Source: Zygnema cylindricum
Taxonomy: Eukaryota > Streptophyta > Zygnematophyceae > Zygnematales > Zygnemataceae
DNA length: 64,000 nt
Assembly: GCA_037447655.1 (NCBI GenBank)
Contig: JBBHKE010000240.1
Span: forward strand, 62,001 to 126,000
Direction of reading: 5' to 3'
Position 1 is the stretch's first letter, and every line of letters starts with the position of its first letter. The position numbers and the translations under genes are program-made. Below, piece after piece: positions 63,192 through 64,000 of the stretch. Under the pieces are notes generated by a model, which worked only from the letters and a program-made list of their open reading frames with translations, did not search any database and was not told where the DNA came from.

Positions 63192-63703
63192 GTCGATATA
63201 TTGAGACATGCAACGAGGTTTTTTTGTAGAAGTGCGTGTTTCGAACACGCTTTGTAATAACCCACCAATTCATCCGTCGAACATACGACGAATGAACCAA
63301 AAGCATCATAATTGCGCAAACTTTGAAAAGTACAACCTTTAAAATTATCGGTGGCCACAACCCTATAAACCTATATAAAAGACTACAAGAGGGTGAAAAC
63401 CAAATTTTCCGTCGATATATTGAGACATGCAATGAGGTTTTTTTGTAGAAGTGCGTGTTTCGACCACGCTTTGTAATAACCCACCTATTCATCCGTCGAA
63501 CATACGACGAATGAACCAAGAAGCACCATAATTGCGCAAACTTTGAAAACGTACAACCTTTAAAATAATCGGTGGCCACAACCCTATAAACTTATATAAA
63601 AGACTACGAGAGGGTGAAAACCAAGTTTTCTGTCGATATATTGAGACATGCAACGAGGTTTTTTTGTAGAAGTGCGTGTTTTGACCACGCTTTGTAATAT
63701 GCA
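63192..63703. repeat. Tandem repeat of about 220 bp, 2.3 copies
   Basis: Units begin GTCGATATATTGAGACATGC at 63192, 63411 and 63632, giving periods of 219 and 221. The third copy stops at about 63703. Each unit contains a hairpin (GCGTGTTTCGAACACGC in copy 1, weaker in the others), a second small one (CGTCGAACATACGACG), and a TATATAAAAG box. A minus-strand frame spans two units, but frame and length changes between copies argue against coding. Confidence 0.9.
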
Positions 63704-64000
63704 GTATATATATTAGTTTCGATATTTCATGTCGTTAGCATTGATACACACGTTTCACACAAAAATCATAAAACAAAGTGTTGTTATGTACATTTCATAC
63801 AAAGTCTTTACGACACTTATCAATGGTAACAAGATTCACGTGTTAAAGTGAAAGGTATAACAAATCCCAAATCTGAGTACAACAATATATATTTTTTGCC
63901 ATATGTTTATTGAACTCGTCGTCACTTATAAGTTAACCGATGATTGCACGTAACTCCTCTAATTTCCTAAATCGAGACATGTTTCGCTTGAATTGTTTAT
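63704..64000. other. Terminal stretch without recognised feature
   Basis: AT-rich sequence that runs to the window edge. No gene or repeat is supported. Confidence 0.4.

Noticed and set aside
63166-63579. Minus-strand 137-codon frame spanning the 220-bp tandem repeat
   Set aside because: The peptide repeats only because the DNA does. Unit length varies between copies (219 and 221), so the frame is not maintained.

Overview
This window is repeat-dominated nuclear DNA from a eukaryote, most likely a streptophyte (green alga or early land plant). The evidence is the mix of elements: chromodomain-bearing Ty3/gypsy, several Ty1/copia, hAT, and TA-flanked MITEs. Two primer-binding sites match the 3' end of a methionine tRNA, and two others match the anticodon region of an initiator tRNA-Met. 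I cannot name the species. There is no bacterial gene organisation, no rRNA or tRNA gene and no CRISPR array.

Layout. (1) 728-7923: complete Ty3/gypsy chromovirus A, with 494/495-bp LTRs and a perfect CCTTG target duplication. Its reading frame carries a very long extension after the chromodomain. (2) 7929-9437: degenerate repeats and a TA-flanked MITE. (3) 9443-21454: copia element B (minus strand, target duplication TACAG), whose right LTR is split by copia element C (14744-21166, plus strand, target duplication CTACG). C is young: its LTRs differ at about six positions. Both B and C carry a primer site matching the tRNA-iMet anticodon region, the half-tRNA priming of Drosophila copia and Volvox Osser. 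(4) 22598-28412: copia element D (minus), with two zinc knuckles and an RGG-like Gag tail. (5) 28.7-30.5 kb: a 48-bp minisatellite that stays open as a 16-residue repeat, then two TIR MITEs. (6) 30.6-33.9 kb: a hAT transposase fragment present as two inverted arms. (7) 34274-42073: an old, heavily mutated gypsy element G. (8) 42.3-46.0 kb: gypsy fragment H, whose integrase ends in a PHD-finger-like domain and whose RT is split by a MITE that left a clean TA duplication. (9) 46.1-58.3 kb: a direct segmental duplication (4.8 and 6.1 kb copies) joined by a rearranged hAT. (10) 58.3-64 kb: mostly unique AT-rich DNA with the only good host-gene candidate, a minus-strand first exon of a small secreted cysteine-containing protein (60719-60458). 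Two tandem arrays follow (23-bp and about 220-bp units).

How it fits together. The order of insertion can be read: the MITE at 9221 preceded B, B preceded C, gypsy H preceded the MITE at 43509, and the segmental duplication carried a MITE with it. Nearly all polyproteins are broken by stops or frameshifts. C is closest to intact, with one frame of 1,451 codons interrupted by two single stop codons. The most unusual signals are the chromovirus tail, the PHD-type gypsy integrase, the half-tRNA copias with a Gag start inside the LTR, and the inverted hAT.
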